Made by a program: the position numbers and the translations under genes. The notes beneath the pieces are model-generated. The model saw only the letters and a program-made list of their open reading frames with translations. It did no database searches and was not told where the DNA came from. Shown piece after piece: positions 1-8,531 of a DNA stretch of 64,000 bases; position 1 is the stretch's first letter, and the number at the start of each line of letters is the position of its first letter. Location of the stretch: NCBI RefSeq assembly GCF_008704395.1, contig NZ_CP023695.1:1178001-1242000 (forward strand). The letters run 5' to 3'. Origin of the DNA: Streptomyces alboniger. GTDB taxonomy: Bacteria > Actinomycetota > Actinomycetes > Streptomycetales > Streptomycetaceae.

Positions 1-630
1 ACCGCCGAGGAGGTGGCCGCCTCCGCCGTCGTCGCCGACCCGTTGCGGCTGCTCGACATCTGCGCCACCTCCGACGGGGCCGCGGCCCTGGTGCTCTCCA
101 GCATGGAGTTCGCGCGGCGGCACGGCGCGGCGGATCCGGTGCGCATCCGCGCGGTGTCCACGGTGACGCCGACGTATCCGACGACGGTGCTGGACCTGCC
201 CGACATCGCCACGGACTCCGCGTCGGCCGTGGCCCCGGCCGACGGGACGTTCCGTGCGTCCATCGCGCGTGCGGCGTACGAAGAGGCGGGCATAGGCCCC
301 GAGGACGTATCCCTGGCGGAGGTGTACGACCTGTCCACCGCTCTCGAACTCCAGTGGTACGAGGATCTGGGGCTCTGCGCCGAGGGCGAGGGAGCCAAGC
401 TGCTGCACGACGGGGCGACGTCCGCGGGCGGTCGGGTGCCGGTGAACACCAGTGGCGGGCTCGCCTCCTTCGGAGAGGCCGTGCCGGCGCAGGCGATCGC
501 CCAAGTGTGCGAGATAACGTGGCAGTTGAGGGGGGCGGCAGGGGCCCGGCAGGTGGCGGGGGCGCGCGTGGGGGTCACCGCGAACCAGGGCCTTTTCGGC
601 CACGGCTCATCAGTCGTCGCGGTTCGCTGA
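1..630 (+). CDS. Thiolase-fold lipid-transfer protein, C-terminal part
   Basis: The reading frame is open from the window edge, so the 5' end is missing; about 210 residues are visible. It matches the C-terminal half of actinobacterial SCP-x/Ltp thiolase-like proteins, with the motifs VNTSGGLASFGEAVPAQ and ANQGLFGHGSS. True thiolases have GHP and a reactive Cys at these places. Here the sequence is GEAVP and HGSS, so classic thiolytic activity is unlikely. Related Ltp proteins act as retro-aldolases on steroid side-chain CoA esters, usually with a DUF35 partner, which is not in this window. The exact substrate is unknown. Confidence 0.8.
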   Translation, partial: TAEEVAASAVVADPLRLLDICATSDGAAALVLSSMEFARRHGAADPVRIRAVSTVTPTYPTTVLDLPDIATDSASAVAPADGTFRASIARAAYEEAGIGPEDVSLAEVYDLSTALELQWYEDLGLCAEGEGAKLLHDGATSAGGRVPVNTSGGLASFGEAVPAQAIAQVCEITWQLRGAAGARQVAGARVGVTANQGLFGHGSSVVAVR

Positions 631-992
631 TCCACTTCGGGGGCGCTCCGGAGGAAGGTGCCACACCGGTTAAGCAGTGCCGTCCGCGACCTTGACGCTC
701 CATCACCGCCGGTGAACACTTCCGGGTGTCAGTCGGCGTCGCCGCACCTCGGCTCCACGCGCGCGCAGAGCCTCTGTGCGCTGGAAAGGCCCCTGTGAAG
801 GGCCTGGTCAACGGGTCATCCCCCATGGGCGATACGACTGCGACGGCACGCTCGTCATGGACGCCGGGCGGGGCGCGGGAGACTCCCCGCTCTCGGCTGC
901 ACCAGACGGGCGCATTCAGCCAGTAGTCGTGGAAACGCACCCTGCACGGAGTACCGGGGCGCACCGCCCCGGGCGAGGGCCTAGGAGCCGCC
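631..992. other. Intergenic region, leader of glpF
   Basis: A 362-base gap with no convincing gene. A TTGACG hexamer lies at 692-697, but I see no good -10 box at 17-18 bases. A perfect 8-bp hairpin (954-961 with 965-972, loop CAC) ends about 11 bases before the AGGAG ribosome site of glpF. It could modulate glpF expression. Short ORFs here lack ribosome sites and family features. Confidence 0.6.
954..972 (+). promoter_or_regulatory. Hairpin in glpF 5' leader
   Basis: CCGGGGCG pairs perfectly with CGCCCCGG across a 3-base loop. It lies just upstream of the AGGAG at 983-987 and the ATG at 993. It has no T-tract, so it is not a simple terminator. A role in leader stability or translation control is inferred. 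Confidence 0.4.
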
Positions 993-1748
993 ATGTACTC
1001 GAATGGGGACATCTTCGTCGGTGAGGTCATCGGCACCGCGATTCTGATTCTGCTCGGCGCCGGTGTGTGCGCCGCCGTCACGCTCAGCCACTCGAAGGCG
1101 AAGGCCTCCGGATGGGTCGTCATCGCCTTCGGGTGGGGCTTCGGGGTGCTCGCGGGCGCGTACACCGCCGGCCCGCTCTCCGGTGGCCACCTCAATCCCG
1201 CCGTCACGCTCGGCATCTCCATCGACACCGGCGACTGGGGCGAGGTGTGGGTCTATCTGCTCGGCCAGATGGTCGGCGCGATGCTCGGCGCCGTCCTCGC
1301 GTACCTCGTATATCTCGCGCAGTTCAACGCCAATGTCACGCGGAGCGTCAAGGACAAGGTGGCCGGCGCGCACGAGCCGACGCCGACGCTCGGCATCTTC
1401 TCCACCATCCCGGAGATCAGGAACCCGGTCGCCAACCTCATCACGGAGGTCATCGCGACGCTCGCGCTGGTGCTGCCGATCCTCGCCTTCGGGCTCACCG
1501 AGGGGCTCGGCGAGTCCGGTACGCAGACGCTGATCGTGGCGTTCCTCGTCGTCGGCATCGGGCTCTCTCTGGGAGGCCCCACGGGCTACGCCATCAATCC
1601 TGCGCGCGACCTCGGCCCACGCATCGTGCACGCGTTCCTGCCGATCCCCAACAAGGGCACGTCCGACTGGAGTTACGCCTGGGTTCCGGTGGCCGGACCG
1701 CTGATCGGCGGTGCCCTCGCGGGCCTCATCTACAACGCAGCCTTCTGA
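993..1748 (+). CDS. glpF: Glycerol uptake facilitator (MIP/aquaglyceroporin)
   Basis: A 251-residue inner-membrane channel for facilitated glycerol entry. Both half-pore signatures are present: NPA at residues 68-70 (HLNPAVTLG) and NPA at about 202-204, followed by R and D as in glycerol-type channels rather than strict water channels. Hydrophobic segments fit six membrane spans. It is slightly shorter than E. coli GlpF (281 aa). AGGAG lies 5 bases before the ATG. It is followed after 22 bases by glycerol kinase, which traps the substrate as glycerol-3-phosphate, so the two form an operon. No glpD or GylR-type regulator is adjacent, unlike the main gyl operon of streptomycetes; this may be a second glycerol locus. 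Confidence 0.94.
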   Translation: MYSNGDIFVGEVIGTAILILLGAGVCAAVTLSHSKAKASGWVVIAFGWGFGVLAGAYTAGPLSGGHLNPAVTLGISIDTGDWGEVWVYLLGQMVGAMLGAVLAYLVYLAQFNANVTRSVKDKVAGAHEPTPTLGIFSTIPEIRNPVANLITEVIATLALVLPILAFGLTEGLGESGTQTLIVAFLVVGIGLSLGGPTGYAINPARDLGPRIVHAFLPIPNKGTSDWSYAWVPVAGPLIGGALAGLIYNAAF

Positions 1749-1770
1749 GTCGTCTCATCAAGGGGTAGCC

Positions 1771-3291
1771 ATGCCGGACAGCTCCGAGAAATTCGTCGCC
1801 GCGATCGACCAGGGCACCACCTCCAGCCGCTGCATCATCTTCGACCGGGGCGGCGCGATCGTCGCCGTGGACCAGCGCGAGCACCGCCAGATCTTCCCCA
1901 AGCCCGGCTGGGTGGAGCACGACGCCACCGAGATCTGGTCCAAGGTGCAGGCGGTGGTCGCGGGGGCGATCGCGAAGGCCGGCCTGCGTGCCGACCAGGT
2001 GAGCGCGCTCGGTATCACCAACCAGCGCGAGACGACGGTCCTGTGGGACCGCGCCACGGGCAAGCCCGTGCACAACGCCATCGTCTGGCAGGACACCCGC
2101 ACGTCGGCACTCTGCAACGAACTGGGCGGCACGGACGGGCAGGACCGTTTCCGCGAACAGACCGGGCTGCCGCTCGCGAGCTACTTCTCCGGGCCCAAGG
2201 CCGCCTGGCTGCTCGACAACGTGCCGGGGCTCAGGGCGCGCGCCGAGCGGGGCGAGATCGCCTTCGGGACCATCGACTCCTGGTTGATCTGGAACCTCAC
2301 GGGCGGCACCGACGGCGGCAAGCACGTCACCGACGTCACCAACGCGGGCCGCACCATGCTGATGAACCTCCAGACGCTCCAGTGGGACCCGTCGATCCTG
2401 TCGGCGATGAACATCCCCGAGGCGGTCCTGCCGGAGATCAGGTCGTCGTCGGAGGTGTACGGCACGGCGGTGGGGCAGCTCTCCGGAGTGCCCGTCGCGT
2501 CCGCACTCGGCGACCAGCAGGCGGCCGTGTTCGGGCAGGCCTGCTACGACACGGGGACCGCCAAGAACACCTACGGAACGGGCAGCTTCCTGCTGCTCAA
2601 CACCGGCAACCGGCCCGTGCCTTCGAAGAACGGGCTGCTCACGACCATGGGATACAAGATCGGCTCCGAGGCGCCCGTGTACTGCCTGGAGGGGTCCATC
2701 GCGATCACCGGCGCCCTGGTGCAGTGGTTCCGCGACCAGCTCGGCATCATCCGCAGCGCGGACGAGATCGAGACCCTCGCGGCCGGCGTGGACGACAACG
2801 GCGGGGCGTACATCGTGCCCGCCTTCTCCGGTCTGTACGCGCCGTACTGGCGCTCGGACGCGCGCGGCGTCGTCACCGGGCTCACCCGGTACGTCACCAA
2901 GGCGCACCTGGCGCGCGCGGTCCTGGAGGCCACCAGTTGGCAGACTCGTGAGGTCGTCGACGCCATGTACCAGGACTCGGGGGTGCGGATCACGACCCTC
3001 AAGGTGGACGGCGGCATGACCAAGAACAATCTGCTGATGCAGCATCAGGCGGATGTCCTCGGGGTGCCGGTGATCCGGCCGAAGGTCTCCGAGACGACGT
3101 GCCTGGGCGCGGCGTACGCGGCCGGGCTCGCGACCGGCGTGTGGAGCGACCTCGACGAGCTGAAGGCGCACTGGCAGCAGGACGTCGAGTGGTCGCCGCG
3201 GATGGACGCGGCCACACGCGACAAGGAGTTCCACAACTGGCACAAGGCGGTGGAGCGGAGCTTCGGCTGGCTGGAGGACGGCGAGGGCTGA
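1771..3291 (+). CDS. glpK: Glycerol kinase
   Basis: A 506-residue FGGY-family kinase that phosphorylates glycerol with ATP to sn-glycerol-3-phosphate. The N-terminal phosphate-binding loop DQGTTSSR (residues 13-20) and the C-terminal ATP-binding block GGMTKNN are intact; length is close to E. coli GlpK (502 aa). ATG 1771 is chosen because AAGGGGTAGCC precedes it; an upstream in-frame start would run into glpF. It lies 22 bases after glpF on the same strand, so channel and kinase are co-expressed. A long perfect hairpin follows the stop. Confidence 0.95.
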   Translation: MPDSSEKFVAAIDQGTTSSRCIIFDRGGAIVAVDQREHRQIFPKPGWVEHDATEIWSKVQAVVAGAIAKAGLRADQVSALGITNQRETTVLWDRATGKPVHNAIVWQDTRTSALCNELGGTDGQDRFREQTGLPLASYFSGPKAAWLLDNVPGLRARAERGEIAFGTIDSWLIWNLTGGTDGGKHVTDVTNAGRTMLMNLQTLQWDPSILSAMNIPEAVLPEIRSSSEVYGTAVGQLSGVPVASALGDQQAAVFGQACYDTGTAKNTYGTGSFLLLNTGNRPVPSKNGLLTTMGYKIGSEAPVYCLEGSIAITGALVQWFRDQLGIIRSADEIETLAAGVDDNGGAYIVPAFSGLYAPYWRSDARGVVTGLTRYVTKAHLARAVLEATSWQTREVVDAMYQDSGVRITTLKVDGGMTKNNLLMQHQADVLGVPVIRPKVSETTCLGAAYAAGLATGVWSDLDELKAHWQQDVEWSPRMDAATRDKEFHNWHKAVERSFGWLEDGEG

Positions 3292-3305
3292 GCCGAGCGG
3301 AGCTG

Positions 3306-3339
3306 CGGCCCGTACCCCGGTCGGCGGGGGTACGGGCCG
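3306..3339. terminator. Bidirectional terminator between glpK and cvnD
   Basis: A perfect 13-bp inverted repeat (3306-3318 with 3327-3339) with an 8-base loop lies between two convergent genes. It is GC-rich without a long U-tract, as is common in Streptomyces. The arrangement suggests it ends both glpFK and the conservon operon. Confidence 0.75.
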
Positions 3340-3357
3340 TACCGGCGCACGCGCAGG

Positions 3358-3963
3358 TCAGGTGGTCGCGGGCTCCCTGGCCGCGGCGGCCGCCTGCATC
3401 GCGTGTTCGACGACGCCGATGAGGACGTCCTTGACGGACTCGCGGTCGCGCGCGTCGCACAGCACGACGGGTACCGACTCGTCGAGGTCGAGCGCCTGGC
3501 GGACGGCGTCGGCGGGATAACGGGACGCGCCTTCGAAGCAGTTGACGCCCACCACGAACGGTATGGAGCGCCGCTCGAAGTAGTCGACGGCGGCGAAGCA
3601 GTCCTCAAGGCGCCGGGTGTCGGCGAGGACCACGGCACCGAGGGCTCCCGTCGCCAGTTCGTCCCAGAGGAACCAGAAGCGGTCCTGGCCGGGGGTGCCG
3701 AAGAGGTACAGGACCAGGTCCTCGCGCAGGGTGATGCGCCCGAAGTCCATCGCCACTGTGGTGGTGTGCTTGCCCGATACGCCGCGGGTGTCGTCGAAGG
3801 GGCGCCCCGCCTCGCTGAGGGCCTCCTCCGTGCGCAGCGGCCTGATCTCGCTGACCGCGCCGACCAGGGTCGTCTTGCCGACGCCGAAGCCTCCCGCCAC
3901 CAGGATCTTCAGCGTGACCGGCTCGACGGGGGCCTTGCCGCGCTCAGAACGCCTGAAGATCAT
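3358..3963 (-). CDS. cvnD: Conservon GTPase CvnD
   Basis: A 201-residue Ras/MglA-like small GTPase. The P-loop GGFGVGKTT is at residues 24-32, and the switch region [12 protein letters not shown] and VGVNCFEGA (guanine-site region) follow. CvnD is the GTPase output of actinobacterial conservons, membrane-associated signalling modules in which a sensor-kinase-like CvnA works with roadblock CvnB, DUF742 CvnC and GTPase CvnD. Here cvnD is separated from cvnABC by an oxoprolinase gene whose 3' end overlaps its start by 20 bases, so one transcript and translational coupling are likely. Confidence 0.9.
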   Translation of the reverse strand: MIFRRSERGKAPVEPVTLKILVAGGFGVGKTTLVGAVSEIRPLRTEEALSEAGRPFDDTRGVSGKHTTTVAMDFGRITLREDLVLYLFGTPGQDRFWFLWDELATGALGAVVLADTRRLEDCFAAVDYFERRSIPFVVGVNCFEGASRYPADAVRQALDLDESVPVVLCDARDRESVKDVLIGVVEHAMQAAAAAREPATT

Positions 3964-6900
3964 CGCTCACTTCTCCTGGATCAGTACCTGCATCAGTGGT
4001 GTCGCGGGGGGCCGGTCCGTATCCGCCGCCGCCGGGGGTTTCGATCACGAGTACGTCGTCGGGGCCCAGGTCGGCCGAGTCGCTGCCGCCCAGCTCCGTC
4101 ACGGTGCCGTCCGCACGCTCCACCCGGCCCGCGCCGGGAGCGCCGCCCGCCATGCCGTACGGCGGGACCCTGCGGTGCTGAGCCAGGGTGGACACCGTCA
4201 TCGGCTCGCGGAAGCGGATGCGGCGCACTGCCCCGTCGCCGCCGCGCCACCTCCCGCTGCCGCCGCTGCCGCGCCGCACGGCGAACTCCTCCAGGATGAC
4301 GGGCAGCCGCCACTCCAGGACCTCGGGGTCGGTGAGGCGCGAGTTGGTCATGTGGGTCTGTACGACGGATGCCCCCGCGAAGCCGTCGCCCGCTCCGGAG
4401 CCGGAGGCCACCGTCTCGTAGTACTGGTGACGGGCGTTGCCGAAGGTGACGTTGTTCATCGTGCCCGAGCCCTCGGCCTGCACGCCGAGGGCGGCGTAGA
4501 GCGCGCCCGTGATGGCCTGTGAGGTCTCCACGTTCCCCGCGACGACCGCCGCGGGCGGCTCGGGGGCGAGCAGGGAGCCGGGCGGCACGATGATGCGCAG
4601 GGGGCGCAGGCAGCCGTCGTTGAGCGGGATGTCGTCGTCGACGAGGGTGCGGAAAACGTACAGGACCGCCGCGTTGACGACCGCGAAGGGTGCGTTGAAG
4701 TTCGTGGCGAGCTGAGGGGACGTACCGGTGAAGTCGACGGTCGCGGAGCGTTCTTCGCGGTCCACGGTGACGCGGAGTGGGAGGGTGGCGCCCGAGTCGG
4801 TTTGATAAGCGAACTCGCCCTCTTCGAGGACGTCGATGACGCGGCGGACGGATTCTTCGGCGTTGTCCTGGACGTGTTTCATGTACGCCTGGACGACGTC
4901 GAGTCCGAAGTTGTCGATCATTCGGGCGACTTCGTCGACGCCCTTCTGGTTGGCCGCGATCTGGGCGCGCAGGTCGGCGAGGTTGGTGTCGGGGTTACGG
5001 GAGGGGTAGGGGGCGTCGGTGAGCAGGCGCCGGGTCTCGGCCTCGCGGAAGCGGCCCTCTTCTACAAGAAGCCAGTTGTCGAAGAGGATGCCCTCCTCGT
5101 CGATGGTGCGGCTGTCGGCGGGCATGGAGCCCGGGGCGATGCCGCCGATCTCGGCGTGATGGCCGCGCGAGGCCACGTAGAAGAGGATCTTCGGGGGTTT
5201 CGTCGTGGTGCCGTGCTCGAAGACCGGCGTGATGACCGTGACGTCAGGCAGGTGGGTGCCGCCGTGGTACGGGTCGTTGACGGCGTAGGTGTCGCCCGGC
5301 CGCATTCCGCTGCCGCGGCGTTCGATGACCTCCTTCACGCTCGTGCCCATCGAGCCCAGGTGGACGGGGATGTGCGGGGCGTTGGCGACGAGGTTGCCGT
5401 CGGGGTCGAACAGGGCGCACGAGAAGTCGAGCCGCTCCTTGATGTTCACCGACTGGGCGGTGGACTCCAGGCGGGCGCCCATCTGTTCGGCGATGGACAT
5501 GAAGAGGTTGTTGAAGACTTCGAGGAGAACGGGGTCGGCGGCGGTGCTCGCGGTGGAACTCTCCGGCTTCGCGACACGTTCCATAAGCAGGTGTCCGGTG
5601 TCCGTCGTGACCGCCTGCCAGCCGTCGTCCACGACGGTCGTCGCGCCTGTCTCGGTGATGATCGCGGGCCCGGTGACGATGTCCCCGGGGGGCAGCTGTT
5701 CGCGGCAGTGCAGGAGTACGTCACGCCAGGCGCCCCCGGTGTGCAGCCGGACGCTCCGCGGGGCGCCGGCTGTCACCTCGCCCGCGAGGGTGGAGAGGTC
5801 GGGTGGCTCGGTGAGCCCGGTGGCCTCCACGGAGAGGGCCTCCACGACGACTGGGCGGTCCAGGGTGAAGGAGTAGGTGGCGCGGTGGCGGTCCTCGAAG
5901 GCGCGGATCATGGTGTCCGGCTCCGTGAGTTCCACGGTGAGGGCGGTGTCGGTGCCGTCGTAGCGCAGTTGGGCGCGGCGCGTGACGCGTACGCGGTCGA
6001 GGGGAACGTCCTCGGCCAGGAGTTCGGCGCGTGCGGTGTTCTCCAGGTCGTCCGCGGTCTTGCGGATGTGCGGCATGGCGGCGGCGTCCAAGGGGGTTTC
6101 CACGGACTGTTCCCGCATCGACGTGGTGTCTGCCAGGCCGATGCCGAGGGCGGAGAGGACACCGGCCATCGGGGGGACGAGGACGGTCCGGATGCCGAGC
6201 GAGTCGGCGACCATGCACGCGTGCTGGCCGCCCGCGCCGCCGAACGTGGTCAGGGCGTAGCGCGTGACGTCGTGGCCCTTCTGGACCGAGATGCGCTTGA
6301 CGGCGCCCGCGATGTTGGCGACCGCGATGCTCAGATAGCCCTCGGCGACCTGCTCTGGCGTGCGGTCGTCGCCCGTCGCGTCGTGGATCTCGCGGGCGAG
6401 GGCGGCGAAGCGGTCGCGTACGAGCGCCTCGTCCAGGGGCTGGTCACCGTCCGGGCCGAATACCGCGGGGAAGTGGGCGGGCTGGACACGGCCGAGAGCG
6501 ATGTTGGCGTCGGTCACGGTGAGCGGGCCGCCGCCCCGGTAGCTCGCGGGGCCGGGATCGGCGCCCGCCGAGTCCGGCCCCACGCGGTAGCGGCTGCCGT
6601 CGAAGTGGAGCACGGAACCGCCGCCCGCGGCGACGGTGTGGATGTCGAGCATCGGGGCGCGCAGGCGGACCCCGGCGATCCGCGTGGTGAAGACGCGCTC
6701 GTACTCACCCGCGTAGTGCGACACGTCCGTCGACGTGCCGCCCATGTCGAAGCCGATGACGCGGTCGAATCCGGCGAGCCGCGACATGCGTGCCATGCCG
6801 ACGATGCCGCCGGCCGGGCCGGACAGGATCGCGTCCTTGCCGCGGAACTGGCCCGCTTCGGTGAGCCCGCCGTTCGACTGCATGAACATGAGCCGTACGC

Positions 6901-7585
6901 CGTGGAGTTCCTCGGCGACGTGCTGGACGTAGCGGTGCAGGACCGGCGAGAGGTAGGCGTCCACGACCGCGGTGTCTCCGCGCGGGACGAGCTTCATGAG
7001 GGGGCTGACCTCGCTGGAGAGCGAGACCTGCGGGAAGCCGGTGCGGGTGGCGAGTTCGCCGATGGCCCGTTCGTGGGCGGGGTGGAGGTGGCTGTGCACG
7101 CAGATGACGGCCAGGGAGCGGATCCCGTCGTCGTACGCCTTCTGTAAGGCCCCGCTCAGGCCCTCCAGGTCGGGGGCGCGCAGGACCTCGCCGTCGGCGG
7201 TGACGCGCTCGTCGACCTCGATGACACGTTCGTAGAGGAGTTCGGGGAGGACGATCTCGCGGGCGAAGATCCGCGGCCGGTTCTGGTAGGCGATGCGCAG
7301 GGCGTCGCCGAAGCCGCGGGTGATGACCAGGGCGGTGGGCTCGCCCTTGCGCTCCAGGAGGGCGTTGGTGGCGACGGTGGTGCCCATGCGGACGGCGTCG
7401 ACGGTCGCGTTCTCGGCGCCGCCCGTGCGGTCGAGCAGTTCGCGGATGCCCGCGACAGCCGCGTCGCGGTAGCGGCCCGGGTGGTCCGACAGGAGCTTGT
7501 GCGTGAGGAGCCGGCCGTCGGGGCGGCGCGCGACGATGTCGGTGAAGGTGCCGCCCCTGTCGACCCAGAACTGCCAGCCAGCCAC
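3944..7585 (-). CDS. Fused hydantoinase A/B (5-oxoprolinase-type)
   Basis: A 1,213-residue protein. Residues 1 to about 680 form the HyuA-like ATP-dependent half ([10 protein letters not shown] near the start, [12 protein letters not shown] in the middle). From about 685 the HyuB-like half starts at [12 protein letters not shown]. Such fusions hydrolyse cyclic amides (5-oxoproline, hydantoins) with ATP, or are acetone/acetophenone carboxylase relatives; substrate cannot be told from sequence. GTG 7585 is chosen because GGGAG sits 7 bases upstream; GTG 7591 is also possible. The gene starts 25 bases after the cvnC stop and overlaps cvnD by 20 bases, so it is embedded in the conservon. That is unusual: accessory enzymes of conservons normally lie outside the ABCD set. 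Confidence 0.88.
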   Translation of the reverse strand: MAGWQFWVDRGGTFTDIVARRPDGRLLTHKLLSDHPGRYRDAAVAGIRELLDRTGGAENATVDAVRMGTTVATNALLERKGEPTALVITRGFGDALRIAYQNRPRIFAREIVLPELLYERVIEVDERVTADGEVLRAPDLEGLSGALQKAYDDGIRSLAVICVHSHLHPAHERAIGELATRTGFPQVSLSSEVSPLMKLVPRGDTAVVDAYLSPVLHRYVQHVAEELHGVRLMFMQSNGGLTEAGQFRGKDAILSGPAGGIVGMARMSRLAGFDRVIGFDMGGTSTDVSHYAGEYERVFTTRIAGVRLRAPMLDIHTVAAGGGSVLHFDGSRYRVGPDSAGADPGPASYRGGGPLTVTDANIALGRVQPAHFPAVFGPDGDQPLDEALVRDRFAALAREIHDATGDDRTPEQVAEGYLSIAVANIAGAVKRISVQKGHDVTRYALTTFGGAGGQHACMVADSLGIRTVLVPPMAGVLSALGIGLADTTSMREQSVETPLDAAAMPHIRKTADDLENTARAELLAEDVPLDRVRVTRRAQLRYDGTDTALTVELTEPDTMIRAFEDRHRATYSFTLDRPVVVEALSVEATGLTEPPDLSTLAGEVTAGAPRSVRLHTGGAWRDVLLHCREQLPPGDIVTGPAIITETGATTVVDDGWQAVTTDTGHLLMERVAKPESSTASTAADPVLLEVFNNLFMSIAEQMGARLESTAQSVNIKERLDFSCALFDPDGNLVANAPHIPVHLGSMGTSVKEVIERRGSGMRPGDTYAVNDPYHGGTHLPDVTVITPVFEHGTTTKPPKILFYVASRGHHAEIGGIAPGSMPADSRTIDEEGILFDNWLLVEEGRFREAETRRLLTDAPYPSRNPDTNLADLRAQIAANQKGVDEVARMIDNFGLDVVQAYMKHVQDNAEESVRRVIDVLEEGEFAYQTDSGATLPLRVTVDREERSATVDFTGTSPQLATNFNAPFAVVNAAVLYVFRTLVDDDIPLNDGCLRPLRIIVPPGSLLAPEPPAAVVAGNVETSQAITGALYAALGVQAEGSGTMNNVTFGNARHQYYETVASGSGAGDGFAGASVVQTHMTNSRLTDPEVLEWRLPVILEEFAVRRGSGGSGRWRGGDGAVRRIRFREPMTVSTLAQHRRVPPYGMAGGAPGAGRVERADGTVTELGGSDSADLGPDDVLVIETPGGGGYGPAPRDTTDAGTDPGEVSDDLQAF

Positions 7586-7610
7586 GTTCACACTCCCGCT
7601 TCCGCGCTGT

Positions 7611-8081
7611 TCAGAGCGCCCGGAGGCCGCTGATCACGTCGCGCAGAATACTCTCGTCCGGTAGCTCGGCGGGGGGCACAGGACGCGTCACGTGCACCAG
7701 TTCGTCGTCCACCAGGTCCCCGATGAGAACGCGGATCACGCCGATGGGCAGATCGAGTTCGGCCGCCAGTTCGGCGACGGATTGCGGCGTGTCGCGGCAC
7801 AGCTCGACGATGTCCACGTGCTCCGGGGACAGCGTCTGGTCCGCCTCCCGGGCGCCGGCGGCCCCGGGCTCGGCGATGACGACCGCGATCAGGTCGAGGC
7901 GGTGCTGGGCGGGGCTGGTGGTGCGGCCGCGCGTCATGGCGTACGGGCGCACCACGGGGCCGGCGTCGTCGTCGAACCAGCGGGGCGTCTCCTGTGGCCC
8001 CGCCGCCCCCACCGCCCCGGGTGTCGCGGGTATCCCCCGCCGTGCCTGCGTCCTGTGCGTCCCTCGACCTTCGTCGCTCAT
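7611..8081 (-). CDS. cvnC: Conservon protein CvnC (DUF742)
   Basis: A 156-residue DUF742 protein. The typical [11 protein letters not shown] block is at residues 43-53, and the C-terminal half holds a winged-helix-like [19 protein letters not shown] segment. CvnC partners work with CvnB and CvnD in conservon complexes; the biochemical role is poorly known. It starts 9 bases after the cvnB stop, with GGGAGG just before the ATG, and is followed by the hydantoinase gene. The first 40 residues are low-complexity. Confidence 0.9.
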   Translation of the reverse strand: MSDEGRGTHRTQARRGIPATPGAVGAAGPQETPRWFDDDAGPVVRPYAMTRGRTTSPAQHRLDLIAVVIAEPGAAGAREADQTLSPEHVDIVELCRDTPQSVAELAAELDLPIGVIRVLIGDLVDDELVHVTRPVPPAELPDESILRDVISGLRAL

Positions 8082-8090
8082 GACCTCCCA

Positions 8091-8531
8091 CTACCCTCCC
8101 GCGGGCAGGTCCGTGCGTGGTGCCGTACCCAGATGCACACCCACCCTCTTGACCAGCAGTGTCATCTCGTACGCCACGAGGCCGACATCGGAGTCGGCGT
8201 CGGACAGGACGGCGAGGCAGCTGCCGTCGCCCGCGGCCGTGACGAAGAGGAACGCGTCGTCCAGCTCGACCACGGTCTGGCGGACCCGGCCCGCCTCGAA
8301 GTGCCGGCCCACGCCCTTGGCGAGGCTGTGGAACCCGGAGGCGACAGCGGCGAGGTGCTCGCTGTCCTCCCTGGTCAGGTCCTTGGACACGCCGGTGGGC
8401 AGGCCGTCTCCGGAGAGTACGAGCGCCTTGCGGATGCTGGCGACGCGCTGCACCAGGTCGTCGAGGAGCCAGTTCAGCTCACCCTGCCCCCCGGTCGTGG
8501 CGGTGCGTGCGTCGGCCTTCGGTGCGGTCAT
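8091..8531 (-). CDS. cvnB: Conservon roadblock/LC7 protein CvnB
   Basis: A 146-residue roadblock/LC7 domain protein (LNWLLDDLVQRVASIRKALVLSGDGLPTG type start). The family binds and regulates small GTPases such as MglA and CvnD. Its start overlaps the cvnA stop as ATGA (8528-8531), and GAGGGGA inside cvnA serves as ribosome site, so it is translationally coupled to the sensor protein. Confidence 0.92.
   Translation of the reverse strand: MTAPKADARTATTGGQGELNWLLDDLVQRVASIRKALVLSGDGLPTGVSKDLTREDSEHLAAVASGFHSLAKGVGRHFEAGRVRQTVVELDDAFLFVTAAGDGSCLAVLSDADSDVGLVAYEMTLLVKRVGVHLGTAPRTDLPAGG

Noticed and set aside
726..926. 66-residue ORF in the glpF leader
   Set aside because: No ribosome site, no family features, and it overlaps only intergenic sequence.
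4802..7147. 781-residue open frame opposite the hydantoinase gene
   Set aside because: Antisense shadow created by GC-rich codons; the minus-strand protein has clear family motifs over the whole stretch.
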